Origin: Natrinema amylolyticum
GTDB taxonomy: Archaea; Halobacteriota; Halobacteria; Halobacteriales; Natrialbaceae
Direction: 5' to 3'
Assembly: GCF_020515625.1 (NCBI RefSeq)
Contig: NZ_JAIWPJ010000003.1
Location: forward strand, 1-64,000
Length of the DNA stretch: 64,000 bases
Below the pieces are notes generated by a model. That model was not told where the DNA came from. It saw only the letters and a program-made list of their open reading frames with translations, and did not search any database. Below, one piece after another: positions 8,524 through 16,870 of this stretch; within the stretch, counting starts at the first letter, position 1, and the number at the start of each line of letters is the position of its first letter. Made by a program: the position numbers and the translations under genes.

Positions 8524-9024
8524 ATGAATATCGAAACGCTCGAGGACCTGTTCGGTTCCCAGTTACAGCGCGCCTACTACGTCGAACGCACCCACGTCGA
8601 ACTGCTCGCGGAGATGGCGGCCGACGCCGCGAACGACGACCTCGCGGACCGGTTCGCGACCCACCGCGACGAAACCGAACGACATGTCGAGCGCCTCGAG
8701 GACGTCTTCGAGGCGCTCGGTCGGCAGCCGCGCGCGAGTCGCTCGCGGACGGCCGACGGCCTCGCCGAGTCGCGACGGACCCGCACGACCGACGGCGAGT
8801 CGCCGCCGGAGTACGTCGACCTCGAGATCGGCCTCGCGGCGGAGCGCCTCGAGATCCGGACCTACGAGGGACTGGTCACGCTCGCGGGTCGACTCGCTTA
8901 CGCGGCCGATATCGTCGAACCGCTCGAGGAGACGCTCGAGGAAGAGCGGACGACGCTCCAGCGACTCGAGGACCTCGAGACCGAGATCTCGATCGTCGAC
9001 TCGCTGGAAACGGGGCGCGCGTAG
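8524..9024 (+). CDS. ferritin-like DUF892 (YciE/YciF) protein, second copy
   Basis: 166 residues, paralogous to the gene immediately upstream. First helix 'LEDLFGSQLQRAYYVERTHVELL', second helix 'HRDETERHVERLEDVFEALG' with the E-x-x-x-H-x-x-R metal-type pattern, and a third 'GLAAERLEIRTYEGLVTLA' (each given in part). The central loop (about residues 72-95) is rich in R, S and T and looks disordered. It is shorter than its neighbour by a C-terminal segment. The two may form mixed oligomers; this is inferred only from adjacency. Confidence 0.75.
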   Translation: MNIETLEDLFGSQLQRAYYVERTHVELLAEMAADAANDDLADRFATHRDETERHVERLEDVFEALGRQPRASRSRTADGLAESRRTRTTDGESPPEYVDLEIGLAAERLEIRTYEGLVTLAGRLAYAADIVEPLEETLEEERTTLQRLEDLETEISIVDSLETGRA

Positions 9025-9373
9025 CGAGCGGTCGGACGCGACGCCCCGTTCTCGGCTACCGCTCCGCGACGGCGGGCGGACGCACGCCGTACCGGGGGTA
9101 GCGAGCGCGACGGCCGACGAGCCGACCGACCGGTGCGGCGACGGTGGTCAGCGCCTGCCGAACCGTCGCACCGAACCCAACGGCGACCGCGAGCGAGAGA
9201 AATACGGCAGGCGGCTGCAGGCACGGCCCCTTCGGGAAAACGCGTCGATCGTGGAAATAACGGAGAAACGGAACTCGAGCCGGCCGAACGGCCCGAATCG
9301 CGTCTTCTGTGGAAGCGAGTACAACCGACCCGAACCGACCGGCCGACCGACGAGTGCAGACGCAATCCCGACA

Positions 9374-10543
9374 ATGAAAACGAGCATCGAAGTCGAGTAC
9401 TGGGTCGTCGACAGCGACGGGGCCCTCACCGAGCCGGGTCCGCTCGCGGACGTTTCGGATCGAACCGAGCGGGAGTTCGTCGAGCCGCTGTTCGAGCTGA
9501 AAACGCCGCCCTGCGAGTCGGTCGCGGAACTCCGGACCGCGCTCGTTGACGAGCTCGAGGCGGTCCTCTCGACGGCGGCGGAGCTGGACAAGCGCCTCGT
9601 CCCGCTGGGGACGCCGATCAACGGCGGCGCGATCGACCGCCGCCCCGGAGAACGGGGTCGTATCCAGAAGGCAGTCATCGGCGAGAACTTCGACTACGCG
9701 AAACACTGCGCCGGGACGCATATCCACGTCGAGAAGCGAAACGTCACGGACCAGCTCAACGCCCTCATCGCCCTCGATCCGGCGCTCGCGCTGGTCAACT
9801 CGTCGCCGTACTATCGGGGCGAGCGAGTCGCCAACGGAGCCCGCGCTCACTGCTACCGAAAGCAGAGCTACGAGGCGTACCCGAAACACGGCCAGCTCTG
9901 GCGCTACGTCGAGAACGTCGGCGAGTGGCACCGGCGGCTCGAGCACCGCTACGAGGAGTTCGAGGCGGCGGCCGTCGAGGCCGGCGTCGACCCGGTGGCG
10001 GTCGAGGAGCACTTCTCGCCGGACGACGTGGTCTGGACGCCGATCCGACTACGCGATTCGATGCCGACCGTCGAGTGGCGCTCGCCCGACGCCGCCCTCC
10101 CGAGCCAGTTGCTCCGGCTGACCGACGAGATCGAGACGGTGATGGAACGGCTCCACCACACCGACGTGCGGATTGACGCCGAGGACGGCCGCGGGGCCGG
10201 CGACGAGCGCGCGGAGAGCGACGGCAGCGGAGTCGGCCTCGGTCACGGCGGCAGCAGTGGGCCGACCGCTCGCCCCGGTCACGTCACGAGCGAGGGGATC
10301 GCCCTCCCCGCGTTCGAGACCGTCCGTGACCTCGCCGAATCGGCGATCAGCGACGGCCTCGCGTCGGCGGCCGTCGCGGGCTACCTCGAGCGGATGGGGT
10401 TCACCGTCAGCGACTACCACCCGATCTCGACGCGGATCGACGGCCGCCAGTACGTGACGAACGCCGACGCTCGCGACCTGCGACTCGAGTACGCGAGTCG
10501 GCTCGAAGAAGACGTCGAGACGCTGAGCGAGGCCGACGGTTAG
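9374..10543 (+). CDS. gshA: glutamate-cysteine ligase family protein
   Basis: 389 residues. Enzymes of this COG2170-type family join glutamate and cysteine with ATP; haloarchaea use gamma-glutamylcysteine as their main low-molecular-weight thiol. Visible family marks: 'SIEVEYWVVDSDGAL' at the N-terminus, 'LGTPINGG', 'HCAGTHIHVEKRNVTDQLNAL' (about residues 115-134) with the metal/substrate histidines and glutamate, and 'TVEWRSPDAALPSQ' near 240. The frame is open upstream to 8684 but the ATG at 9374 starts the conserved domain and lies after an unrelated region. It overlaps the convergent membrane-protein gene by four bases. Confidence 0.82.
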   Translation: MKTSIEVEYWVVDSDGALTEPGPLADVSDRTEREFVEPLFELKTPPCESVAELRTALVDELEAVLSTAAELDKRLVPLGTPINGGAIDRRPGERGRIQKAVIGENFDYAKHCAGTHIHVEKRNVTDQLNALIALDPALALVNSSPYYRGERVANGARAHCYRKQSYEAYPKHGQLWRYVENVGEWHRRLEHRYEEFEAAAVEAGVDPVAVEEHFSPDDVVWTPIRLRDSMPTVEWRSPDAALPSQLLRLTDEIETVMERLHHTDVRIDAEDGRGAGDERAESDGSGVGLGHGGSSGPTARPGHVTSEGIALPAFETVRDLAESAISDGLASAAVAGYLERMGFTVSDYHPISTRIDGRQYVTNADARDLRLEYASRLEEDVETLSEADG

Positions 10544-11100
10544 TTGCCGTTATCGTACTCGTACTCCCGCTCCGGATCCTCGACGCCCTCGGTCCGAGAG
10601 CCGACCCAGGCTCCAAGCGAGAGACCGTAGACGAGGTGGCCGGCGTGAAAGAGCGCGAGTTCGTCCGCGTCGAGGCGGATATCGAGCAGTTTCCCCAGCA
10701 TGACCTGTGCGCCGAAGGCCGACAGGATCATCCCGTAGATCGATCCCCAGACGAGCCCGCGCTGTTCCGGCTCGATGGACCGGCCGGCGGTGTACAGGGA
10801 GAACAGCCCGCCGAAGATCGCGCCCGAACTGACGCCGTAGACCAGGTGCAGGACGAGGCCGGCCAAGGGGTGGTCGTCGGGATCGCCGTCGGCGACGTAC
10901 TGCGACCAGAAGTTCGCCGACGGCGGCAGCGATCGCAGGAGCGGCAGTCGGAAGGCGGTCATGATCAGCGTCGCGACGAACCCGCCCTGAATCCCGCGGG
11001 CCACCGCGTCGGCGAGGTGTTCCTCGCGGGAGTGTTCGTCGACGTCGCTAGTATGCCCCTCGGTTTCGGTGATGGAACGCAATCGATCTGATACAGCCAT
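10540..11100 (-). CDS. haloarchaeal multi-pass membrane protein of unknown function
   Basis: 186 residues with about four hydrophobic segments: 'GGFVATLIMTAFRLPLL', 'GLVLHLVYGVSSGAIFGGLF', 'VWGSIYGMILSAFGAQVML' and 'HAGHLVYGLSLGAWVG'. The N-terminal 30 residues are acidic and cytoplasmic. The two 'HL-VYG-S-GA' segments suggest an internal repeat. Proteins like this (DUF6789-like) are frequent haloarchaeal hypotheticals. Start ATG at 11100. The stop overlaps the stop of the convergent ligase gene. Confidence 0.72.
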   Translation of the reverse strand: MAVSDRLRSITETEGHTSDVDEHSREEHLADAVARGIQGGFVATLIMTAFRLPLLRSLPPSANFWSQYVADGDPDDHPLAGLVLHLVYGVSSGAIFGGLFSLYTAGRSIEPEQRGLVWGSIYGMILSAFGAQVMLGKLLDIRLDADELALFHAGHLVYGLSLGAWVGSRTEGVEDPEREYEYDNGN

Positions 11101-11250
11101 AATGGTCCGGATACCGATCCTACCACGGACACCGCCTTAACCGTCCGGCGCGCTGTTTACTGGTTCCCGCGTCCCGGCCGTCAACGGATCGGCTCGGCTG
11201 CGGCGATTCGGTGGTCGCGGCGATTACCGCTCACCGCCGACTGCTGGAAT

Positions 11251-11258
11251 ATTTATAC
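11251..11258 (+). promoter_or_regulatory. TATA box of the Gfo/Idh/MocA gene
   Basis: ATTTATAC lies 22-29 bases before the ATG at 11280, placing the transcription start at or next to the start codon. The gene is therefore probably leaderless. This spacing also decides in favour of 11280 over the in-frame ATG at 11211. Confidence 0.6.
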
Positions 11259-11279
11259 GCGTTCCCGAAACACACGGAC

Positions 11280-12254
11280 ATGGATTTCGGTGTCCTCAGT
11301 ACGGCGGGTATCGCACAGAAGGCGTTCCTCCCGGGAATCGAAGCCAGCGACCACGCTGTGACGGCAATCGCGTCCCGTGACGAAGCCGACGCGCGCGCCG
11401 TCGCGGCCGAGTACGGGATCGGAGAGACCTACGGCGACTACGGCGACCTCATCGCGAACGCCGACGTCGACGCCCTCTATATCCCGCTGCCGAACGCCCT
11501 GCACGCGGAGTGGACGAAACGTGCGGCCGACGCCGGGCTCGACGTCCTCTGTGAGAAGCCGCTGGCGGTCGACGCGGCGGAAGCGCGCGACGTCGTCGAC
11601 CACTGCGCGGCGCAGGGCGTGACCCTGATGGAAGCGTTCATGTACCAGTACCACCCCCGAACCGAGCGCGCGTTCGCCCTGGCGCGCGACGAACTCGAGG
11701 ACGTGCGCTCGGTGACGGCGACGTTCAAGTACCGGCTCGACCGGACGAAAGACATTCGCCTCTCGCCCGAGCTGGCGGGCGGGAGCCTGATGGACGTCGG
11801 CTGCTACGCCGTCTCCGTGGTCCGTCAGGTCCTCGGCGAGCCGGAGCGGGTGTACGCGACCGCGGCCGACACCCGCGACGCCGGCGTCGATACGGAGCTG
11901 ACCGGACTCCTCGAGTACGCGGACGGGGTGACCGGCCGAGTCTCGTCGAGTTTCGATACGGAGACCGTCCAGCGCTACCGCATCGAGGCGACCAACGGCT
12001 GGGTCGAGGTCCAGGACGCGTTCGACATCCCCGAAGGGGAACTGTCGCTCGAGTACCGGATCGACGGCCGTCACGGCGTCGAGACGTTCGATCCGGTCGA
12101 CCAGTTCCGCCTCGAGATCGATCACTTCGCCGACTGCGTCGCCGCCGACCGGACCCCGCGGACGGACGGCGACGAAGCGATTGCGAACATGCGAGTCCTC
12201 GATGCCCTCTTGGAAAGCGACGAGCGGGGCCGTCCCGTCGACCTCGATAGCTGA
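11280..12254 (+). CDS. Gfo/Idh/MocA family NAD(P)-dependent oxidoreductase (sugar dehydrogenase-like)
   Basis: 324 residues. An N-terminal Rossmann domain opens with 'MDFGVLSTAGIAQKAFLPG', and the family signature 'DVLCEKPLAV' (E-K-P lysine) is present near residue 90. The C-terminal alpha/beta substrate domain carries 'GGSLMDVGCYAVSVVRQVLG', the D-x-x-x-Y/H catalytic region. The closest functional relatives I can name are haloarchaeal D-xylose dehydrogenases of this superfamily, but the family is broad and the substrate is not certain. No other pentose-pathway gene is in the window. Confidence 0.85.
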   Translation: MDFGVLSTAGIAQKAFLPGIEASDHAVTAIASRDEADARAVAAEYGIGETYGDYGDLIANADVDALYIPLPNALHAEWTKRAADAGLDVLCEKPLAVDAAEARDVVDHCAAQGVTLMEAFMYQYHPRTERAFALARDELEDVRSVTATFKYRLDRTKDIRLSPELAGGSLMDVGCYAVSVVRQVLGEPERVYATAADTRDAGVDTELTGLLEYADGVTGRVSSSFDTETVQRYRIEATNGWVEVQDAFDIPEGELSLEYRIDGRHGVETFDPVDQFRLEIDHFADCVAADRTPRTDGDEAIANMRVLDALLESDERGRPVDLDS

Positions 12255-12377
12255 GCGCGCCCTCGCCGCGTACGCCGTCGTCCCGCCGAATCGTCGGACC
12301 GTCGAGGGGTCGACCCGTCGAACCGTCGCCTCGGCCGACGCAACGTCCTTTTGCCTGTTCGGTTCGAACCTCGGGCC

Positions 12378-13232
12378 ATGACAACGGTCGAGCCGAAACT
12401 CGAGGCCGCCCGCGAGGATCTCGCGGCTCGCGACGGGGTCGTCATCGCCTTCTCCGGCGGCGTCGACTCGAGCGCCGTGGCCGCGATCGCCCACGACGCG
12501 CTCGGCGAGGACGCGGTCGCCTGCACCGCAAAGAGCGAGACGCTCCCCGAGGCCGAACTCGAGGACGCCAAGCGGGTCGCGAGCGAGATCGGCATCCGCC
12601 ACGAGATCGTCTCCTTCTCCGAACTCGAGAGCGAGGCCTTCGTCGAGAACGACGACGACCGCTGCTATCACTGTCGGACGATGCGCCTCGGCGAGATGCT
12701 CGAGACCGCCCGCGAACTCGGCGTGGGGACGGTCTGTGACGGGACGAACGCGGACGATCCGGGCGCGGGCCACCGACCCGGGCTGCAGGCGGTCGAGGAA
12801 CTGGACGTTCACTCGCCGCTGTTGGCGCACGATATTTCGAAGGACGAGGTCCGCGAAATCGCCGACCGCTACGACCTCTCGGTCGCCGACAAACCCTCGA
12901 TGGCCTGTCTCTCCTCCCGGATCCCCACCGGGCTGGACGTCACCGAAGACCGGCTCACGCGAATCGAGCGGGCCGAAGCGCTCCTGCGACAGTGGGGGTT
13001 CGACCAGTTCCGCGTCCGCGACCACGACGGCCTCGCCCGCATCGAGGTCGCGCCCGACGAACTCGAGCGAGCGCTTGACCGCGAATTCGTCGAGACGGTC
13101 CGGGCGGAACTCTCCGAGCTCGGCTTCGACCACGTCACGCTCGATCTCCACGGCTACCGGACCGGAAGCGTCAGTCCCGAGACCGACGACGACGAGTCCG
13201 TCGTCGGGGCGGGATCCTCGAGCGGGGACTAG
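12378..13232 (+). CDS. larE: LarE-type ATP-dependent sulfur transferase (PP-loop)
   Basis: 284 residues. LarE adenylates and then thiolates the pyridinium carboxylates of the nickel-pincer cofactor of lactate racemase. The PP-loop SGGVDSS is at 26-32; a Cys-x2-Cys (CYHC, 96-99) follows; and 'KPSMACLSSRIPTG' places Cys177 where the sacrificial cysteine of Lactobacillus LarE (Cys176) sits. The C-terminal tail (from about 265) is acidic and disordered. LarB, LarC and LarA are not in this window, so either the other genes lie elsewhere or this PP-loop enzyme serves another thiolation. ATG at 12378 starts the family N-terminus. Confidence 0.85.
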   Translation: MTTVEPKLEAAREDLAARDGVVIAFSGGVDSSAVAAIAHDALGEDAVACTAKSETLPEAELEDAKRVASEIGIRHEIVSFSELESEAFVENDDDRCYHCRTMRLGEMLETARELGVGTVCDGTNADDPGAGHRPGLQAVEELDVHSPLLAHDISKDEVREIADRYDLSVADKPSMACLSSRIPTGLDVTEDRLTRIERAEALLRQWGFDQFRVRDHDGLARIEVAPDELERALDREFVETVRAELSELGFDHVTLDLHGYRTGSVSPETDDDESVVGAGSSSGD

Positions 13233-13239
13233 AACCGAA

Positions 13240-13620
13240 ATTTTGCGCTGCGGGCCAGCACAGCTGGCCCTCGGCAAAATCTTCAAAAGAGCGCTACGCG
13301 CTCTTTTGGACTGTGCGATTCCTTCGGAATCGCTTGCAGTCGGCGCGAAGCGCCGACGACCTCGCGGGATCTTTGATCCCGCTCAGTTTCGATCAAAAGC
13401 ACTCCTCCTTCCCCGTCAGCCGCGCCGAGCGCGGCTTCTGGGTCAGTCGTCGGCCCGCTCGCTCAGCCGTCGGCTTCGCTCGCGGCAAGTCTCGGTGAAC
13501 TGCCTGCCCTTCCCCGTTGAGCGGAAGCTTCGCTTCCGCGATGCTCGGAAGAGCTTGCTCTTCCGTATGGTCACGGGGCCCTCGCATCCGCTCGAGCCCC
13601 GTTCCCGGCCAGCACGGCCG
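13240..13620. repeat. array of at least nine short perfect stem-loops
   Basis: Starting eight bases after the larE stop, the sequence is a chain of closely spaced inverted repeats. Arms read directly: 13252-13259/13263-13270 (inside an ATTTTGC/GCAAAAT outer stem 13240-13280); 13284-13294/13298-13308 (11 bp); 13315-13322/13326-13333 (8 bp, inside GACTG/CAGTC); 13339-13346/13350-13357; 13364-13371/13375-13382; 13418-13425/13429-13436; 13521-13528/13532-13539; 13546-13554/13557-13565; 13573-13579/13596-13602; and CGGCC/GGCCG at 13606-13620. Most have 8-bp arms and a 3-base loop (TTC, GAA, TTT, TAC, CGA). No convincing protein is encoded across it on either strand. Confidence 0.85.
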
Positions 13621-13640
13621 TTCGCGCAGAGCGTTCACGG

Positions 13641-13913
13641 AGATACCGACGGCGAGTCCTCGAGTGACGAGCGCGAACGACGGCTATCGACTGCGGTCCG
13701 TCTGCCGATCACGGGATCCGTGCGAGAAATCGACTGTCGGAGCGCATACACTTTCACCAATCGGTCAGGTAATTCCCACTAATAGAGACATATATCCAAA
13801 ATATAACCGCGTTTCGAGCAGAGAACCCACCATTGGTGAAGTGTCTGGACTATCGTTCGATAATATTGCTCATTGCGATACGAACGTAGCACTAGAGTCG
13901 GTATCAGTGATCG
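13641..13913. other. AT-richer non-coding stretch upstream of 13914
   Basis: Between the hairpin array and the next gene the base composition falls noticeably, with runs such as 'acatatatccaaaatataacc' (13789-13808, given in part) and 'gataatattgctc' near 13859. These could hold the promoter of the gene at 13914. Frames on either strand here give short proteins without family features, so no gene is called. Confidence 0.4.
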
Positions 13914-14270
13914 ATGGAAGCCGACGTGCCGCTCGAGTGGAACACGGAAGAGTGTCGGACCTACACCCCCGCCGACACCGACCGGGAAATGCAGTATCGG
14001 ACGTATCTCCACGAATCAGGTGATCTGCGGTTGAAGGTCGCGCCCGCCTCGCTCGACGGCGAAGACCACCCCGGTTATGCGCTGACGGCGACGAGCTACC
14101 CGGGGCTCGATCTCTCCGAGACGATGCGGGTCAGAACCGTCCTGACGTTCGAACGGTGCAACCGGATCGCCAGCGATTTCATGGACCTGTTCTCCGCCAG
14201 CTACGACGGCCCCGGCTCGCTCGAGGACGCGCTGGACTACGCCTACGAGCGGACGCGCGAGCATCGCTGA
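13914..14270 (+). CDS. hypothetical haloarchaeal protein
   Basis: 118 residues, soluble and acidic. It reads as one alpha/beta domain: strands in 'MQYRTYLHESGDLRLKVAP' (about 25-43) and 'GYALTATSYPGLDLSETMRV', then helices 'CNRIASDFMDLFSASYDG' and 'SLEDALDYAYERTRE'. I do not recognise the family. Codon use (G or C at third positions) matches neighbours, supporting a real gene. It is convergent with the amphi-Trp gene. Confidence 0.62.
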   Translation: MEADVPLEWNTEECRTYTPADTDREMQYRTYLHESGDLRLKVAPASLDGEDHPGYALTATSYPGLDLSETMRVRTVLTFERCNRIASDFMDLFSASYDGPGSLEDALDYAYERTREHR

Positions 14271-14336
14271 CGGCGCAGTACGGATGTGACTACGGAGAGC
14301 CGGATAGCGACCGCACGTCCCCGTCGAGCAGCGATA

Positions 14337-14621
14337 TCACTCGATTTCGAGCCCGCCACCGCCGTCCTCTCCCTCCTCGACCTCGTCCCACTCGAGTTCG
14401 AACTCGACGCTCAACTCGCCGGGGCCGTCCGCCGGTCCCTCGCGTTCGGCTTTGACCTCGAACGTGGGCCGAGCGGGCGGCTCGAGCGTCACGGACTCGG
14501 AACCGGCCGTGAGCGTGATCGAGTCGCCGTCGTCCAGATTGTCCGCGACGCGACGGAGCAGCGATGCGATCTCCGCTCGGCTCTGCTCGGTCTCTGACTT
14601 GAAGAGCACTTCTTCGGGCAT
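14337..14621 (-). CDS. amphi-Trp domain protein
   Basis: 94 residues from the ATG at 14621. The protein matches the small archaeal amphi-Trp domain: N-terminal 'MPEEVLFKSETEQSRAEIA' helix, then 'LDDGDSITLTAG', 'SVTLEPPARPTFEVKAERE' and a C-terminal amphipathic strand 'GELSVEFELEWDE' with the characteristic tryptophan. Proteins of this family are small and of unknown role. The tail is a Gly/Glu run. A TATA element (GTATTTATC on the minus strand, near 14645-14653) lies about 25 bases before the start, indicating a leaderless transcript. Confidence 0.8.
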   Translation of the reverse strand: MPEEVLFKSETEQSRAEIASLLRRVADNLDDGDSITLTAGSESVTLEPPARPTFEVKAEREGPADGPGELSVEFELEWDEVEEGEDGGGGLEIE

Positions 14622-14705
14622 ACGCAACGGTACGATCCGTGAACTGATAAATACGCGCTCGAGAACTCGGGTCGATACCGCCGCTAAACAGAAGTCGTCT
14701 GCGTC

Positions 14706-16475
14706 TCAGTCGTCCGAGGGGGCCGCGGACTCGTCGGCCGCTGCGGCCGCCGCGGACTCGCTCTCCGCGAAGGGGTACCACGACTGCTTGGCGTCGGCCA
14801 TGTACGGCGCCTCGAAGTCCGTCTCCTCGGGCTCGCAGAACTCCACGAGCTGTTCCTCGGCCGTCGCCTCGACCCACTCGCGGAACGTCTGGCCGTCCGA
14901 ACGGTGGGCCGCGTACGCCTCGAGCAGGTTCCGGATCGCGCCGGGGGCCTCGTCGGCGGGCACGCGCTGCTGGACCCAGTCGATGAAGGAGGGGTCCTCG
15001 CCGACGCCGCCGCCGACGCCGATGTCGAAGGCCTCGACCATCTCGCCGTTCTTCCGGGCGCGCATCCCCTGCAGCCCGATGTCGGCGGTCATCGCCTGCC
15101 CGCAGTCGGCGGTACAGCCGGAGTAGTGCATCTTGATCTTGCCGACGTCGTCGGGCAACTCGACGTTCTGGTTGAACCAGCGCAGCATGCGGGCCATCCG
15201 CCCCTTGGTCTCGGTCAGCGCGATCGAGCAGAATTCCGTTCCCGTGCAGGCCATCGCACCGCGCTCGAAGGGGCTCGGCTCGGCGGGGTACTCGGAGAGC
15301 AGCGGTTCGGCCAGCAGATCCTCGAGGTCCTCGTCGGCGACGTCGACGATGACGGGGTTCTGGCGGCGGGTCAGGCGGACCTCACCGGAGCCGTACTCGT
15401 CGGCCAGATCGGCGATACCGATCGCGTCCTCGGCGGGCAGGCGGCCGACGGGAACGCTCAGTCCGACGTAGTTCTGCCCGTCCTTCTGGTCGCCGACGCC
15501 GACGTGGTCGTGCTGACCGTCCTCGACGGGGCGGCCGGCGTTGTAGGTGTACTCCTCGCGGAAGTCCTCGCCCGCCGTGTGCATTTCGAACTCGACGTAC
15601 TCGTCTTGGAGCGTCTCCCGAATCTTCTCCATCCCCCAGTCCTCAGCGAAGAACCGGGCGCGGTTCTTCGAGCGGTTCTGGCGGTTGCCGTAGTCGTGGT
15701 AGAGTTCGACGAAGCCGCGGCCGACCTCGTAGGCGTTCTCGGGCCGGACGAAGACGTCCAGTGGGGTCGCGGCGCGGGGCTGGCGACCGCCGAGCCCGCC
15801 GCCGATGCACACGTTGAATCCGCGAACTTCCTCGCCGTCGATCTCCTTTGTCGCCGGCTCGAACCCGATGTCGTTGAGCGAATCCTGCGCGCAGCCGACC
15901 GTACAGCCCGACGCGCTGATGTTGAACTTCCGGGGCATGTTCGCGAGCGCGTCGTCCTTGCGGAGGTCCTCCTCGAAGCGCTCGAGCAGGGGGCCAGCCT
16001 CGACGAACTCCTCGGCCTTGCCGTGGAGCGGGCAGCCGGAGATGTTGCGCATCGTGTCGCCGCCCGCCGAGCGGGAGTGGACGCCGGCGGACTCGAGTTT
16101 CTCCCAGATCTCGGGGACGTCCTCGAGTTTGAGCCAGTGCAACTGGACGGACTGGCGGGTCGTCAGGTCGATCCAGCCGTTGCCGAACTCGGGGTTCTCG
16201 ACGGGACCCGTCGCGTAGTCGCGGGCGACCTCGCCGATCACTCGGAGCTGGTCGGGCTCTAAGATGCCGCTGGCGTTGGTCAGCCGCATCATGAAGTACG
16301 ACTCCTGTCCGTCGCGCTGGTGGAAGAGCCCCCAGAACTTGAAGCGGGTGAACCACTTCTCGCGTTCGTCCTCGGGAATCGACTCGTAGCCGCCGTTTTC
16401 GGCGAACTCGAGGATGTGCTCGCGGACCTCGTCGCCGTAACAGCCCTCTTTGAGTTCTTCTTTCTTATGCGCCAT
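14706..16475 (-). CDS. nasD: assimilatory ferredoxin-nitrite reductase
   Basis: 589 residues. It reduces nitrite to ammonium with six electrons from ferredoxin, using siroheme and a [4Fe-4S] cluster. The coupled cluster/siroheme ligands are Cys410-x5-Cys416 (ACTGTEFC) and Cys454-x3-Cys458 (HYSGCTADCGQ). The duplicated nitrite/sulfite reductase half-domains are visible: 'LTTRQSVQLHW' and 'ISASGCTVGCAQD' in the first half, 'LTRRQNPVIVDV' in the second. The Ala/Ser/Glu-rich last 25 residues look disordered. It has its own promoter about 100 bases upstream with the operator-like element shared with the nitrate reductase gene. Named nasD after the Haloferax mediterranei nas genes; nirA is an equivalent label. 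Confidence 0.93.
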   Translation of the reverse strand: MAHKKEELKEGCYGDEVREHILEFAENGGYESIPEDEREKWFTRFKFWGLFHQRDGQESYFMMRLTNASGILEPDQLRVIGEVARDYATGPVENPEFGNGWIDLTTRQSVQLHWLKLEDVPEIWEKLESAGVHSRSAGGDTMRNISGCPLHGKAEEFVEAGPLLERFEEDLRKDDALANMPRKFNISASGCTVGCAQDSLNDIGFEPATKEIDGEEVRGFNVCIGGGLGGRQPRAATPLDVFVRPENAYEVGRGFVELYHDYGNRQNRSKNRARFFAEDWGMEKIRETLQDEYVEFEMHTAGEDFREEYTYNAGRPVEDGQHDHVGVGDQKDGQNYVGLSVPVGRLPAEDAIGIADLADEYGSGEVRLTRRQNPVIVDVADEDLEDLLAEPLLSEYPAEPSPFERGAMACTGTEFCSIALTETKGRMARMLRWFNQNVELPDDVGKIKMHYSGCTADCGQAMTADIGLQGMRARKNGEMVEAFDIGVGGGVGEDPSFIDWVQQRVPADEAPGAIRNLLEAYAAHRSDGQTFREWVEATAEEQLVEFCEPEETDFEAPYMADAKQSWYPFAESESAAAAAADESAAPSDD

Positions 16476-16571
16476 CGCAGCTCACCTCACCGACCGTACG
16501 ATCGGACTCGAAATCGCGAAGTTCCTCGCCAAACATGTCGTAATTCACGTTTTGATGGCATGGTCCTAAAC

Positions 16572-16592
16572 TATATAACAGTAATCGTTTAC
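16572..16592 (-). promoter_or_regulatory. nitrite reductase promoter: TATA box plus operator-like palindrome
   Basis: On the minus strand GTAAACGATTAC (16592-16581) is followed two bases later by TTATATAG (16578-16571). The 12-base element is a GTAA-n4-TTAC inverted repeat. The same element, with one change, sits at the same distance from the AT-rich promoter element of the nitrate reductase gene at 20507-20518. Its position directly upstream of the TATA box (BRE side) suits an activator or repressor site. Confidence 0.6.
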
Positions 16593-16870
16593 AAAACGCT
16601 ATTTCTAGCGCACATTCAGTGCCGGACGTGGTATCTGCAATGGAATATGGTCTGTATAAGGACGTATATCACGTGTGAGCGGGGCGGAGAATGGGCGATT
16701 TCAACCGCGATCGACGCGATTCGGCCCCGTCTCGAGGCGGAGAACGTCGACGCTCCCCTCCGAACTACGCGGTTCCGCACACGGCGCGCGAAACGGCCGT
16801 CGCCGACGCCATTCAGTGGGTAGTTCGAACTCGACGAACGAGCAAAACGAAGCGAGAAACGTGGACGGAT
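16593..16870. other. non-coding stretch between nitrate transporter and nitrite reductase promoter
   Basis: The transporter gene ends at 16871 and the nitrite reductase promoter lies near 16580. The region between holds an AT-rich part (16610-16670, with 'gtataaggacgtatatcacg') and then GC-rich sequence. An ATG at 16691 opens a very long + strand frame, but that frame runs antisense through the transporter and reductase genes and is a compositional artefact. I see no gene here. Confidence 0.5.

Noticed and set aside
13313-13782. Several open frames through the hairpin block
   Set aside because: They arise from the palindromic sequence; translations such as R/S-rich strings have no fold or conservation expected of proteins.
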